DNA of 64,000 nucleotides from Roseiarcus sp963784805 (GCA_963784805.1 CAWASR010000008.1:186001-250000), one strand, 5' to 3'; counted from the first letter of the stretch, positions 52,234 to 62,091 are shown. Numbers and translations are program-made. Notes: a model not told the origin generated them from the letters alone.

Positions 52234-52538
52234 CTCCCTCATGCCTCGGTTGCCAACTCGCCGCCCTCCCTCGGGCAAGTCGCGGGATTGTTCTCCGATC
52301 CTTTCACGAGCGCGGCCGCGGTCGCAAGGGGGACCTCCGCCCAAGCTCTTCGGATCTAGCCTTAAGCGCGACGCGACTTGTGCTCCATTAGTCAAAAGTC
52401 GCGGTTGTTCAGACCTTCCGGCCCGTTGCGCCGCCGCTCGATCGCGAGTTACTGTGAATATCCCGAGCGGCCGCCCGGGGAAGATGCGGTCGAAAAGTCT
52501 TTACCGGTCCTCGAAGGACCTCTAGTGGAGGAAACCTC

Positions 52539-53588
52539 ATGAAAATTCTTAAAGCGTTGGCGCTTGGGGCGGCTGTGTTCGCCTCGGTGAGCCTGACGTC
52601 GCTCGCCGCGATGGCGAAGAACGTGACGGTCGGCGTTTCCTGGTCGAACTTCCAGGAAGAGCGCTGGAAGACCGACGAGGCGGCGATCAAGAAGGCTCTC
52701 TCCGCGCACGGGGCGAAGTATATCTCAGCCGACGCCCAAGGGTCGCCGACCAAGCAGCTCACCGACGTCGAGGACCTGATCTCGAAGGGCGCCAATGTGC
52801 TCATCGTTCTCGCGATGGACTCGGAAGCGATTCTTCCGGCGGTCAAGAAGGCCAACGACGAAGGCATCCCGGTCATCGCCTATGACCGACTGATCGAAAG
52901 CCCCAACGTTCTCTACATCACCTTCAACAACGTCGGCGTCGGCCGCATGATGGCCAAGGCGATCGAGGCCGCCAAGCCGGCGGGCAACTACGCCTTCATC
53001 AAGGGAGACAAGGGCGATCCGAACGCGGACTTCCTGTTCTCAGGGATCATGGAGGTCCTGAAACCCGCGATAACGGCGGGCAAGATCAAGAACGTCGGCG
53101 AGTCCTACACCGACGGCTGGAAGCCCGATAACGCCCAGAAGAACATGGAGCAGATCCTGACCAAGAACAACAACAAGGTCGACGCGGTCGTATGCGAGAA
53201 CGACGGCATGGCCGGCGGCGTCGTCGCCGCGCTCAAGGCGCAGGGCCTCGCGGGCGTGGTTCCGGTCTCGGGTCAGGACGGCGACCATGCGGCCATCAAC
53301 CGCATCGCCCTCGGCACCCAGACGGTCTCGATCTGGAAGGACTCCCGCGATCTCGGCAAGGCGGCGGGCGACGCGGCGGTCGAACTCGCCGACGGCAAGA
53401 AGATGTCCGCCATCCCCGGTGTAAAGCCCTTCTCGGGCGGCGCCAAGCACGTAACCGTCGACGGCATCCTCCTGACCCCGCTCGCCATCACCAGGAAGAA
53501 CCTCAATGTGATCGTCGACAAGGGCTGGATCACCAAGGCGGAAGTTTGCGCCGGCGTGAAGCCCGGCACGGTCGCTTTCTGCAAGTAA
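52539..53588 (+). CDS. xylF: Xylose-type ABC substrate-binding protein
   Basis: A 349-aa periplasmic sugar-binding protein. The signal peptide ends around SLAAMA, followed by VTVGVSWSNFQEERWKTDEA, the XylF-type start. VLIVLAMDSEAILPAVKKA and PVIAYDRLIESPNVLYITFNN are ligand-site segments, and AVVCENDGMAGGVVAALKAQG closes the domain. GGAGG lies upstream. First gene of xylF-xylH-xylG; D-xylose is the likely ligand, but related pentoses cannot be excluded. Confidence 0.92.
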   Translation: MKILKALALGAAVFASVSLTSLAAMAKNVTVGVSWSNFQEERWKTDEAAIKKALSAHGAKYISADAQGSPTKQLTDVEDLISKGANVLIVLAMDSEAILPAVKKANDEGIPVIAYDRLIESPNVLYITFNNVGVGRMMAKAIEAAKPAGNYAFIKGDKGDPNADFLFSGIMEVLKPAITAGKIKNVGESYTDGWKPDNAQKNMEQILTKNNNKVDAVVCENDGMAGGVVAALKAQGLAGVVPVSGQDGDHAAINRIALGTQTVSIWKDSRDLGKAAGDAAVELADGKKMSAIPGVKPFSGGAKHVTVDGILLTPLAITRKNLNVIVDKGWITKAEVCAGVKPGTVAFCK

Positions 53589-53623
53589 GTTGACCACGCC
53601 TTCGCGCGATGAAACAAATAAAG

Positions 53624-53650
53624 GCCGCGCCGTCCACATGGCGGCGCGGC
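53624..53650 (+). terminator. Stem-loop between xylF and xylH
   Basis: GCCGCGCCG (53624-53632) pairs with CGGCGCGGC (53642-53650) over a 9-nt loop. No T-run follows. Such hairpins between a binding-protein gene and its permease commonly protect or partly terminate the upstream mRNA, giving more binding protein than permease. Confidence 0.75.
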
Positions 53651-53720
53651 TTCTGGATGAGACAACGGCGCCCGCAATGTCCGGCGCGGCGTCGACCGAA
53701 AATAAGGATCGGGAGGGAGC

Positions 53721-55043
53721 ATGACCTCTGCAGCGCCGGGCGTGGCCACAGCCCCAAACGAGCCGGCGATCCGCAGGCTGCTGCGAGCCACCGAGGTCGA
53801 CACGCGGATGCTGGGAATGATCGGCGCGCTGCTGCTGATCTGGGTCGGATTTCACATTTACACTGTGATCGTCAACGGCCAGGGCCTGTTCCTGACCCCG
53901 AGAAATCTGTGGAATCTGTCAGTCCAGACATCCTCGATCGCGGTCATGGCGACCGGCATGGTGCTGATCATCGTCATGCGCCATATCGACCTTTCGGTCG
54001 GGGCGATCCTTGGCTTCGTCTCGACGATCATCGGCGTTACGCAGGTCTATGTCCTGCCCCATTATCTCGGCATCAACAACCCCGCGATCTGGATCATCAC
54101 CGTCATCCTCGGCCTCATCGTCGGCGGAGCGATCGGCGCGTTGAACGGCTCGCTCGTCGCCTATCTCGGCATTCCGTCCTTCATCGTCACCCTCGGCGGA
54201 CAATTGTTCTGGCGCGGCGCCGCATGGTGGGTGACGACCGGTCAGACCATCGCCCCGCTCGACGACCGCTTCGCGCTGATCGGCGGCGGACCGCTCGGTT
54301 CCATCGGCGCCGCGGCGAGCTGGGCCCTGTGTGCGCTGGCTTGCGCGGCGATCGTGTTCGGCCTCTATGCGGGGCGACAGAGGCGGGCGCGGTTCCGCTT
54401 CCCGCAGCGGCCGATGTGGGCGGAGGCGACGATCGCGGCCGTCGGCTGTTTTGTCGCGGTCGGCGCGACCTGGGTCGTCAATGACTATCCATGGCCCGAA
54501 CGCGTGGCGGCGAACTACGCGGCCGCTCACCATATCGCGGCCCCGCCCGGCGGTCTGTTCATATCGACCGGCTATGCAATTCCGGTGTTGATAGCGCTGG
54601 TCGCCGCCGTCGCGATGACCTTCGTGGCCACCCGCACCCGCTTCGGCCGCTATGTCTATGCGATCGGCGGCAATCCGGAAGCGGCCGAACTCGCCGGCAT
54701 CAACACCAAGAAGATCACGGTGTTGGTCTTCGCCTTGATGGGCGTGCTGGCGGCGATTTCGGGCTGCATCGAGTCGGCGCGCCTGGATTCGGCGACCAAC
54801 GTTCTGGGTCAGTTCGAAGAACTTTATGTCATCGCCGCCGCGGTGATCGGCGGCACGTCGTTGCTAGGGGGCGTCGGCACGATCTACGGCGCTTTGATCG
54901 GCGCGCTCGTCATCCAATCGTTGCAGTCCGGGATGGTGCTGCTCGGCTTCAACTCGGCGTTCCAGCAGATGGTCGTCGGAGTCGTGCTCGTCGGCGCCGT
55001 CGGACTCGACACCTATTACCGCCGCAGAACCGCCAAAGGGTGA
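53721..55043 (+). CDS. xylH: Xylose-type ABC permease
   Basis: A 440-aa inner-membrane protein with about ten helices. MATGMVLIIVMRHIDLSVGAILGF and AYLGIPSFIVTLGGQLFWRGA are BPD_transp_2 family signatures, and AIGGNPEAAELAGINTKK is the ATPase-contact loop typical of RbsC/XylH. RBS GGGAGGGAGC precedes the start. It forms the channel with XylG. Confidence 0.93.
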   Translation: MTSAAPGVATAPNEPAIRRLLRATEVDTRMLGMIGALLLIWVGFHIYTVIVNGQGLFLTPRNLWNLSVQTSSIAVMATGMVLIIVMRHIDLSVGAILGFVSTIIGVTQVYVLPHYLGINNPAIWIITVILGLIVGGAIGALNGSLVAYLGIPSFIVTLGGQLFWRGAAWWVTTGQTIAPLDDRFALIGGGPLGSIGAAASWALCALACAAIVFGLYAGRQRRARFRFPQRPMWAEATIAAVGCFVAVGATWVVNDYPWPERVAANYAAAHHIAAPPGGLFISTGYAIPVLIALVAAVAMTFVATRTRFGRYVYAIGGNPEAAELAGINTKKITVLVFALMGVLAAISGCIESARLDSATNVLGQFEELYVIAAAVIGGTSLLGGVGTIYGALIGALVIQSLQSGMVLLGFNSAFQQMVVGVVLVGAVGLDTYYRRRTAKG

Positions 55044-55046
55044 GGC

Positions 55047-55832
55047 ATGGAAGCCGCCGTCCAAACTCCCCTCGTCGCCATGAAGGACATCTCGATCGCC
55101 TTTGGCGGACTGAAGGCGGTCGACCGCGCTTCGATCGACCTCTATCCTGGCGAGGTGGTTGGCCTGCTCGGTCATAACGGCGCCGGCAAATCCTGCCTGA
55201 TCAAGATTCTTTCGGGCGCCTACCGGCGCGACGAGGGAGACATTTTCATCAATGGCCAGGCGGCGACGATCAACAACCCGCGTGACGCCAAGAATTTCGG
55301 CATCGAGACGATCTACCAGACGCTGGCGCTCGCCGACAACGTCGACGCCGCGTCGAACCTCTATCTCGGCCGCGAACTCCTCACCCGCTGGGGCACGCTC
55401 GACGACGCGTCGATGGAGGCGGAGGCGCGCAAGGTGATGGGGCGGCTCAATCCCAATTTCCGCCGTTTCAAGGAGCCGGTGATGGCGCTGTCGGGCGGCC
55501 AGCGACAGTCGGTCGCCATCGCGCGCGCGATCCATTTCAACGCCCGCATCCTAATCATGGACGAGCCGACCGCGGCGCTCGGGCCGGCGGAAACGGCGCA
55601 GGTCGGCGAACTCGTCAAGCAGCTCAAAGCCGAGGGCATCGGCATTTTTCTCATCAGCCACGACATCCACGACGTCTTCGACCTCGCCGACCGCGTAACA
55701 GTGATGAAGAATGGCCAAATCGTCGGTAGCGGCCGGGTCCAGGACATGACCAAGGACGAAGTGCTCGGGATGATCATCCTCGGCAAATGCCCGCCTGGCG
55801 CAACTCCCGGCTTGGGGGCGATGGAGAGCTGA
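55047..55832 (+). CDS. xylG: Sugar ABC transporter ATP-binding protein (single-domain XylG)
   Basis: A 261-aa ATPase starting 3 nt after xylH. Walker A reads GHNGAGKSC, with Cys instead of the usual Thr after GKS. The signature is LSGGQRQSVAIARAI, Walker B ILIMDEPTAALG, and the switch is LISHDIHDV. XylG of E. coli has two ATPase domains; this one has a single domain, so it presumably dimerises. The Thr-to-Cys change still satisfies the GK[ST] rule. Confidence 0.9.
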   Translation: MEAAVQTPLVAMKDISIAFGGLKAVDRASIDLYPGEVVGLLGHNGAGKSCLIKILSGAYRRDEGDIFINGQAATINNPRDAKNFGIETIYQTLALADNVDAASNLYLGRELLTRWGTLDDASMEAEARKVMGRLNPNFRRFKEPVMALSGGQRQSVAIARAIHFNARILIMDEPTAALGPAETAQVGELVKQLKAEGIGIFLISHDIHDVFDLADRVTVMKNGQIVGSGRVQDMTKDEVLGMIILGKCPPGATPGLGAMES

Positions 55833-56115
55833 GGCGATCGACGTGACGGCCTTATGACGCCTTACGGGGCGACGTCGCCCTTTCTCGACCCGACAGTTGA
55901 GTGAGCGCTGGTCTCAGGTCTCGGCCAAGACGTCGAACGTGATTCGCGCGGCATCTATCTTTGACGTCGCCGATGCCGAGCGCTCGGTCGTCAAAAAGGG
56001 AGGGACGCGGCCGCCCCGACGTCAGGGAGCGACGGCGTCCTTGCCGCCAGTGCAGCCGCACTTATGCGCGAGAACCGATGAAGGTTCGTCCCCATGCGTC
56101 AGCGTGAGGAGGATC

Positions 56116-56592
56116 TCACGGGCAGGTGTCCCAGAAGCCGTTCCGCTGGGTCGAGTCGGTGTAGTACCAGCACAAGCCCGGCTGGGGCGGCGGGGGCGCC
56201 CAGGCGACCGCCGTGCCGGCGGCGATGAAGCCGATCGCCGCGCCGGCCGCGATCGCGCCGCCCGGCGCCCAGCGATAGGGCCGCCCAACCCAGGCGCCGC
56301 GATAGACGCCGCCGTGATAGCCGACGTTGCGGTTGACGTTGACGTTCGCGTTGCGATTGACGTTCACGTTGGAGTTGCGGTTCACGTTGCGGTTGACGTT
56401 CGTATTCCGGTTGACATTCGCATTGTGATGCACGTTGCGGTTCACGTTCCTGCTGTGGTTCATGTTGCGGTTGACATGGGCCCCCCCGCGAGCCCCGCCG
56501 CCGTGGCGCGGCGCCGCCGCTCCCGGCTCAGTGAGCGCCAACAGGCTGGCGACGACCATCGCCGTTGCGGCCAAAAATCTCGAACTCTTCAT
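56116..56592 (-). CDS. Asn-rich (VNRN repeat) secreted protein
   Basis: A 158-aa exported protein with signal peptide FLAATAMVVASLLALTEPGA. Residues about 45-100 are a repeat of V-N-R-N/N-V-H-N type units of roughly 6 residues, giving an extremely Asn-rich tract. A hydrophobic glycine/alanine segment (GGAIAAGAAIGFIAAGTAVA) and a C-terminal CWYYTDSTQRNGFWDTCP with two Cys follow. Similar proteins are widespread but uncharacterised in Hyphomicrobiales. The start at 56592 has GGAAGGG upstream. Confidence 0.8.
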   Translation of the reverse strand: MKSSRFLAATAMVVASLLALTEPGAAAPRHGGGARGGAHVNRNMNHSRNVNRNVHHNANVNRNTNVNRNVNRNSNVNVNRNANVNVNRNVGYHGGVYRGAWVGRPYRWAPGGAIAAGAAIGFIAAGTAVAWAPPPPQPGLCWYYTDSTQRNGFWDTCP

Positions 56593-56694
56593 CGCTGACG
56601 ACCCTTCCTGGTTAGCTTTCATTCTGCATCTTGGAAACGAGCGCCTTTGCGGCGTCTTGGTCTTGGCTGTCCCACTCGGATGGCCCGCGGGAGC

Positions 56695-59166
56695 TCATTT
56701 TCCGTCGATGTCGGGGACATCGGCGGCGGCGTTTCCGCCCTTCAGGTCGATGTCGACCTCGTCGATCCTGCCGGTGTATTTGAACGGCATTCGATCCGCA
56801 TAATCCTCGAGGATCGGGGTGCCGCGATCCTCGCCGACATCGAGCGTTTCATCGACCGAGTAGATGTAGGGAACCGTGTGGTCGATCGTGGCTTTCGCAA
56901 CTTCGGCGCCGTCCACCTTCATCACGTAGGCGCCGCCTTGGCCGAATTCGCCCTTCTTCCCGTCGTACGTGAAGTCCACCGTCACAACATGATCGCCGGG
57001 CGCCAGCCTGCTCGGTCCGCTGATGCGGATGCCGTCGTTCGGTTGTTGCGTATTCTTGTAGGCCCAGACAGGCTTGCCATCGAGCGCCACCAGACCCCAG
57101 CCGGCGAACCGGCCCCCCTGCGTGACGATCACGCCCTCGGCGCCCTCATTGGGCACGCTGAGCTTCGCGGTGACGGTGTAGGACGTGTTCTTCACTGTTG
57201 GCGCAGTTCCCTCAGGAATGCGAACCGTGCCCTGGCGATACGCAAAGCGCGAGCGCCCCCGGGTCAGGCTCGGCTTCTGGAACATCGCCTCGACCGTCGC
57301 CTGCGGAGAGAAGTTGAGCGGCAGGACGTTGTTTCGGCCGGCTTCCGCCCACCAGAGTTCCTTCAATTCGGCGAGCTTCTCCGGCTTCTCCTTTGCGAGA
57401 TCGTGCCCCTGACTGAAGTCGTCATTGAGATTGTAAAGCTCCCAGTTGAAGCTCTCGGGCGTCAGGCCCTTCGGCTCCGGCTCCCAGGCGAAGACGAGCG
57501 GCGTCGTCGACGCCATCCAGCCGTCCTCATAGATCGCGCGATTGCCGAACATCTCAAAGATCTGCTTGGTGCGGCGGTCCTTCGCCTTGGCGTCGCCCCA
57601 GGTGTAGGCCATTGACACGCCGTCGAGCGGCATCTGTTTCACGCCGTTGATGATGTCCGGGGCCTTGAGGCCGGCCGCCTCGAGAATCGTCGGCATGATG
57701 TCGGTCACGTAGTGGAACTGATCGCGCATAGCCCCGACGTCCTTGATGCGGGCGGGCCAGCTCATCACCATCCCGTTGCGCGTGCCGCCAAAATGCGAGG
57801 CGTAGCGCTTCGTCCACTGGAACGGCGAATCGAAGGCCCACGACCAGGGCACCGGCATATGATTATAGTGAAGCGGTCCGCCGAGCTGATCCTTGATCGA
57901 ATAGAGGTAGTCGAAGCTCTCCCTTGCGCCGTTGCCGATGACGGCGATCTCGTTTGACGTGCCTTGCAGGGTGCCCTCGGCGCTGCCGCCGTTGTCGCCC
58001 TCGATGAAGATGATGAGCGTGTTGTCGAGTTCGCCAGCCTCCTTCACCGCGTCGATGACGCGGCCGATGCTGGCGTCGTCGTATGCGAGATACGCGGCAT
58101 AGATCTCCGCCATGTGGGCGAAGAGCTCCTTGTGCCTGGCGTCGAGCGAGTTCCACGCGGGCATGTTGGCCGGACGCGGGGTCAGGATCGTGTTCTCAGG
58201 GATGACGCCGAGCTTCTTCTGGCGCTCGAAAGTCTGCGCGCGCAGCTGGTCCCAGCCCTGGTCGAACTGGCCCTTGAACTTGGCGATCCAGTCCTTGGGC
58301 ACATGGTGCGGCGCATGGGTTGCGCCCGGCGCATAGTAGATGAAGAAGGGCTTGTCGGGCGCGAGCGAATGCTGCTGTTCGATATAATGGATCGCCTTGT
58401 CGGCGAGGTCGGCGTCGAGATTGTAGTTCGCCCTCGCGGCGCCCGTCAGCGCCTCCTTCGGCTCGACCGGCGACGTGTTCTCGAACACGGTCGGGTCCCA
58501 CTGGTCGGTGTCGCCGCCGATGAAGCCGTAGAAATATTCGAAGCCGAGGCCGGTCGGCCACAGGTCGAACGGGCCGGCGGCGCTCGACTGCCAGCCGGGC
58601 ACGTTGTGGTTCTTGCCGAACCACGCGGTGTTGTAGCCGTTCTGGCGCAGAATCTCCCCGATCGAGCCGGCGCTCTTCGGCATGACGGAATCGTAGCCAG
58701 GATAGCCGAGGCTGCGCTCCATGATGATGCCGGTGTGGGCGTTGTGCTGTTCGCGCCCGGTGATCAGCGCCGCGCGGGTCGGCGAACAGAGCGCGGTGGT
58801 GTTGAAGCGGTCGTACTTGAGGCCGCGCGCCGCGAGCGACTCCAGGGTCGGCGTCGGAACCGGACCGCCGAACGCGCTCGACGCCCCGAAGCCGACGTCG
58901 TCGGTCAGGATGAGCAGCACGTTCGGCGCGCCTTCGGGCGCCCTCACCGGTTGGGGAAAGTCAGCCTTCGAATCGGCCGTCGTGCGCCCGATGGCTCCTT
59001 TGAACGGCGGAGGCGGGTAGGGCAGAACGGAGACGTCCGGCGGCCCGGCGTTGTTGGCCTGGCCCGGGGCGCCCTGGGCGACCGCGCTGGTCGGATCGAG
59101 TACAATCAAGGCGCTTAATGCCGAAGTGACCGCCAGCGCGTAGCGGGTTGCAAACGAACAACTCAT
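56695..59166 (-). CDS. Secreted arylsulfatase
   Basis: An 823-aa sulfatase. After the signal peptide, APNVLLILTDDVGFG supplies the metal-binding Asp pair, and NTTALCSPTRAALITGR contains the C-x-P-x-R motif whose Cys127 becomes formylglycine. GFIGGDTDQWDP and the C-terminal beta domain (VDFTYDGKKGEFGQGG) are typical of large arylsulfatases. ATG 59166 has GGAG upstream. It hydrolyses sulfate esters to release sulfate; an anaerobic-type or FGE-type maturase is needed and is not in the window. Confidence 0.92.
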   Translation of the reverse strand: MSCSFATRYALAVTSALSALIVLDPTSAVAQGAPGQANNAGPPDVSVLPYPPPPFKGAIGRTTADSKADFPQPVRAPEGAPNVLLILTDDVGFGASSAFGGPVPTPTLESLAARGLKYDRFNTTALCSPTRAALITGREQHNAHTGIIMERSLGYPGYDSVMPKSAGSIGEILRQNGYNTAWFGKNHNVPGWQSSAAGPFDLWPTGLGFEYFYGFIGGDTDQWDPTVFENTSPVEPKEALTGAARANYNLDADLADKAIHYIEQQHSLAPDKPFFIYYAPGATHAPHHVPKDWIAKFKGQFDQGWDQLRAQTFERQKKLGVIPENTILTPRPANMPAWNSLDARHKELFAHMAEIYAAYLAYDDASIGRVIDAVKEAGELDNTLIIFIEGDNGGSAEGTLQGTSNEIAVIGNGARESFDYLYSIKDQLGGPLHYNHMPVPWSWAFDSPFQWTKRYASHFGGTRNGMVMSWPARIKDVGAMRDQFHYVTDIMPTILEAAGLKAPDIINGVKQMPLDGVSMAYTWGDAKAKDRRTKQIFEMFGNRAIYEDGWMASTTPLVFAWEPEPKGLTPESFNWELYNLNDDFSQGHDLAKEKPEKLAELKELWWAEAGRNNVLPLNFSPQATVEAMFQKPSLTRGRSRFAYRQGTVRIPEGTAPTVKNTSYTVTAKLSVPNEGAEGVIVTQGGRFAGWGLVALDGKPVWAYKNTQQPNDGIRISGPSRLAPGDHVVTVDFTYDGKKGEFGQGGAYVMKVDGAEVAKATIDHTVPYIYSVDETLDVGEDRGTPILEDYADRMPFKYTGRIDEVDIDLKGGNAAADVPDIDGK

Positions 59167-59229
59167 AATAACTCTCCAACCCTGCCGCAACCCTTGTCCA
59201 AGCCCTTGCAGTTCTGACGGCACGCGCAG

Positions 59230-59385
59230 CTATTTGCCCTGCACGACTTCGGGCGGTTGATGCTCGCCTTTCAACAACTCGGGACGCGGCTGATAGAGGC
59301 GCAGCACCATATAGAATGGCCCCGCCGCCGTGAAATCGGCCCATGGGACGAATTGACTGGCATTCTCGACCCGAAACCCCGCCAT
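59230..59385 (-). pseudogene. C-terminal remnant of a DUF1254/DUF1214-like protein
   Basis: The 51-residue frame FVPWADFTAAGPFYMVLRLYQPRPELL and its stop match the end of DUF1254/DUF1214 envelope proteins, whose last part reads FYxVLRLYxPxxELL. Everything upstream is missing. It follows directly upstream of the arylsulfatase gene (start 59166) in the same direction, and such proteins often neighbour sulfatase genes. Confidence 0.7.
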
Positions 59386-59647
59386 TCCGGATTCAGTTTC
59401 TTGGCCGCGCGCTAGATCGCGGATCGCCGATCGTGAAGGAAGTTGCGATTGAACCGACCATTAGATACTCGGGCGATTTGCTTGCCTCGGATCAGCGCTC
59501 GCAAATCTCTGCCATGAAAATAGCATAGGATGCGTTGGCGCTATGCGGCGTGAGCATGCCTTCGAAGGTGACGCACCGCCACCATTTTCATTCATAACAG
59601 CGCGCCCCCCGGGCGTTGGTTGATTACTGCTTAGCCATTGATTTCAA

Positions 59648-59723
59648 TGGTGCCGGTTGAGGGACTCGAACCCCCGACCCACGGTTTACAAAACCGTTGC
59701 TCTACCAACTGAGCTAAACCGGC
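59648..59723 (-). tRNA. tRNA-Thr (TGT)
   Basis: On the minus strand GCCGGTT pairs with AACCGGC plus A and CCA. The D arm GCTC/GAGC, anticodon arm ACGGT/ACCGT with loop TTTGTAA (anticodon TGT) and T arm GGGGG-TTCGAGT-CCCTC fold correctly. 76 nt. Confidence 0.96.
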
Positions 59724-59784
59724 TTGGGGCGTCCGGACTTGGCTACCAGCGAGGCAGGGCGGGCGCAAGGCTCAAGCGCGTCAT

Positions 59785-60195
59785 TCAGCCGGAAGCGACC
59801 GTCGCCGTCCAGGGCCCGCCCACGTTGACGGCTTCATCCATGCCGGGCCAGGGCGGCATGGTGACGGCGACGAAGCAGAGCGGCGCGCCGCTCTCGGCGC
59901 GGAACTGAAACGTCGTTCCGAGCGGAATTGTCACCGACGTTCCGGGGCGAAGCGCGTCGGTCCGTTCGTCCTCATCCTGCCGCCGCCACAGTTCGCCGCG
60001 CCCGGAAAGCACGTACCAGATCTCCTCGACCGTCCGGTGCCTGACCGCGTGCGAGGTCGCGCCGGCGGGCAGTTCGAAATGCGCCATGCTCCCCCCGCGA
60101 AGGCTCAAAAGCAGTCGAACGGCGGTCCCGTCCGGCGCCGTCGCATCGGATGCGGCGCCCAGAGTTTTCGATTCAAAACGCGTTGAAGCCGGCAT
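59785..60195 (-). CDS. Cupin-domain protein
   Basis: A 136-aa single-domain cupin. HFELPAGATSHAVRHRTVEEIWYVLSGRGELWRR contains the first cupin motif with its His and Glu ligands (H-x-VRHR-x-VEE), and GTSVTIPLGTTFQFRAESGAPL the second part. Small cupins bind sugars or metals or serve as isomerases; no function can be assigned. It is divergent from pyrE. The start could be GTG 60240. Confidence 0.8.
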   Translation of the reverse strand: MPASTRFESKTLGAASDATAPDGTAVRLLLSLRGGSMAHFELPAGATSHAVRHRTVEEIWYVLSGRGELWRRQDEDERTDALRPGTSVTIPLGTTFQFRAESGAPLCFVAVTMPPWPGMDEAVNVGGPWTATVASG

Positions 60196-60294
60196 TGGAG
60201 GGGCCTCTCGCTCACCAGGCGGGACAATCGGCCCCGCCACATCCTTGTGACGCCATGCCTTGGCGCGGCGTTCGGCGCCCTGCTAAGAAGGGAC

Positions 60295-60900
60295 ATGACG
60301 ACCGCGAGTCTAACCGGCGAACAGGCGCTTGACGAATTCCGCGCGGCGGGCGCGCTGCTCGAAGGCCATTTCATCCTTTCGTCCGGGCTGCACTCGCCAG
60401 TATTCCTGCAAAAGATGTTCGTGTTTCAGGACCCGGCCCGCACCGAGCGTCTGTGCCGCGCGCTGGCGGAGAAGGCGCGCGCCGCGTTCGGGCCGATCGA
60501 CATTGTCGCCTCGCCCGCGCTCGGCGGCATCGTTCCCGGCTACGAAACGGCGCGCTGGCTCCGCGCCAAGGCGATCTTCGTCGAGCGCGAGAACGGCGTG
60601 TTCAAACTGCGTCGCGGATTCTCCATTCCCGTGGACGCGCGGGTGCTGATGGTCGAGGACGTCATCACCACCGGCCTTTCCTCGCGCGAGACCCTGGCGG
60701 CGCTCGCGGAACATCCCGGAAAGATCGTCGGCGCCGCTTGCCTCATCGACCGCTCGGGCGGTCAGGCGGACATCGGCGTGCCGCGTGTCGCCCTGGCGAC
60801 GATCGAGATTCCGGCCTATCCCGCTGACGCGTTGCCGCCCGAACTCGCGGCGGTGCCTGCGGTCAAGCCGGGAAGCCGCGTGACCGCGGGCGCGACCTGA
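60295..60900 (+). CDS. pyrE: Orotate phosphoribosyltransferase
   Basis: A 201-aa cytoplasmic enzyme that makes orotidine 5'-phosphate from orotate and PRPP in de novo pyrimidine synthesis. GALLEGHFILSSGLHSPVFLQK, VASPALGGIVPGYETARWL and the PRPP loop VLMVEDVITTGLSSRE are all diagnostic. The start 60295 has AAGAAGGGA upstream. The next gene, pdxJ, follows after 31 nt. Confidence 0.97.
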   Translation: MTTASLTGEQALDEFRAAGALLEGHFILSSGLHSPVFLQKMFVFQDPARTERLCRALAEKARAAFGPIDIVASPALGGIVPGYETARWLRAKAIFVERENGVFKLRRGFSIPVDARVLMVEDVITTGLSSRETLAALAEHPGKIVGAACLIDRSGGQADIGVPRVALATIEIPAYPADALPPELAAVPAVKPGSRVTAGAT

Positions 60901-60931
60901 GCTTCGGCGAATTTCTCCAGGAGGGTGATCG

Positions 60932-61690
60932 ATGACGGCGCTTCGCTTGGGCGTGAATGTCGACCATGTCGCGACTGTCCGGAACGCGCGCGGCGGAGCG
61001 GTCCCCGATCCGGTGCGCGCGGCCCTGATGGCGATCGAAGCCGGCGCCGACGGAATCACCGCGCATCTGCGCGAGGACCGCCGCCATATTCACGACGAAG
61101 ACATGCGGCGGCTGAGGGCCGCGATCGACAAACCGCTCAATTTTGAAATGGCCGCGACCGAGGCGATGCTCGACATCGCCTTGAGCATCCGTCCGCACGC
61201 CTGCTGCCTGGTGCCGGAGAAGCGCACCGAAAGGACGACTGAGGGCGGCCTCGACGTGGTTGGCGGTTTCCGCGCGCTCAAGCCGTTCGTGACCGAACTC
61301 GGTCGGGCGGGAATCCGGGTCTCGATGTTCATCGAACCTTCGCTCGACGCCCTGACGGCGAGCGCGGATCTGGCGGCCCCGGTGGTCGAGCTGCATACGG
61401 GCGCGTGGTGTGACGCATTGGCGCGCGCAGACCCGGCCCGAGCCGACTATGAATTCGGCCGCTTGCGGGTGGCCGCCGCGCAGACCGCGACGCTGGGGCT
61501 CGAATGCCACGCCGGCCATGGCCTCGACTACGTCTCCGCGCGCCTCATCGCAGCCTTGCCTCAAGTCGCCGAGCTCAACATCGGCCATTTCCTCGTCGGC
61601 GAGGCGATCTTCGTCGGGCTTGCCGAAAGTGTGAGGACCATCCGCGCGGCGATGGATATGGGGCGCGCGGGCGCCGAGGTGCGCCAATGA
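60932..61690 (+). CDS. pdxJ: Pyridoxine 5'-phosphate synthase
   Basis: A 252-aa TIM-barrel enzyme that condenses 1-deoxyxylulose 5-phosphate with 3-amino-2-oxopropyl phosphate. LGVNVDHVATVRNARGG at the N-terminus, GADGITAHLREDRRHI and ELNIGHFLVGEAIFVGL are signatures. AGGAGGGTGATCG precedes the start. It overlaps acpS by four bases (ATGA). The usual pdxJ-acpS order is preserved. Confidence 0.97.
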   Translation: MTALRLGVNVDHVATVRNARGGAVPDPVRAALMAIEAGADGITAHLREDRRHIHDEDMRRLRAAIDKPLNFEMAATEAMLDIALSIRPHACCLVPEKRTERTTEGGLDVVGGFRALKPFVTELGRAGIRVSMFIEPSLDALTASADLAAPVVELHTGAWCDALARADPARADYEFGRLRVAAAQTATLGLECHAGHGLDYVSARLIAALPQVAELNIGHFLVGEAIFVGLAESVRTIRAAMDMGRAGAEVRQ

Positions 61691-62091
61691 TCATCGGAAT
61701 CGGCAGCGACCTCTGCGACACCCGTCGCATCGAGCGAACCCTGGATCGATTCGGCGCGCGGTTCCTTGACCGCTGTTTCACCGAAATCGAACAGCGCCGC
61801 TCGGAGCGCCGCGCGGGACGCGCGGCGTCCTACGCCAAACGATTCGCCGCCAAGGAGGCCTGCGCCAAGGCGCTGGGAACCGGGCTCAGGCGCGGGGTGT
61901 TTTGGCGCGATATGGGCGTGGTCAACTTGCCATCCGGCCAACCGACGATGCGTTTGACCGGGGGCGCCGCGGAGCGGCTAAAGGTTATTCTGCCGCCCGG
62001 GACGGAGCCGTTCATCCATCTGACCATCACCGACGAGCCGCCGATGGCCCAAGCGTTCGTGGTCATCGAAGCGCGCGGGACGCATCAATGA
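61687..62091 (+). CDS. acpS: Holo-ACP synthase
   Basis: A 134-aa enzyme that attaches 4'-phosphopantetheine from CoA to acyl carrier protein. IGIGSDLCDTRRIERTLDRFG gives the Mg-binding Asp, and YAKRFAAKEACAKALGTG the Glu and Lys of the active site. It overlaps pdxJ as ATGA. In many relatives lepB, rnc and era follow, but here a non-coding gap and a porin follow instead. Confidence 0.96.
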   Translation: MIIGIGSDLCDTRRIERTLDRFGARFLDRCFTEIEQRRSERRAGRAASYAKRFAAKEACAKALGTGLRRGVFWRDMGVVNLPSGQPTMRLTGGAAERLKVILPPGTEPFIHLTITDEPPMAQAFVVIEARGTHQ

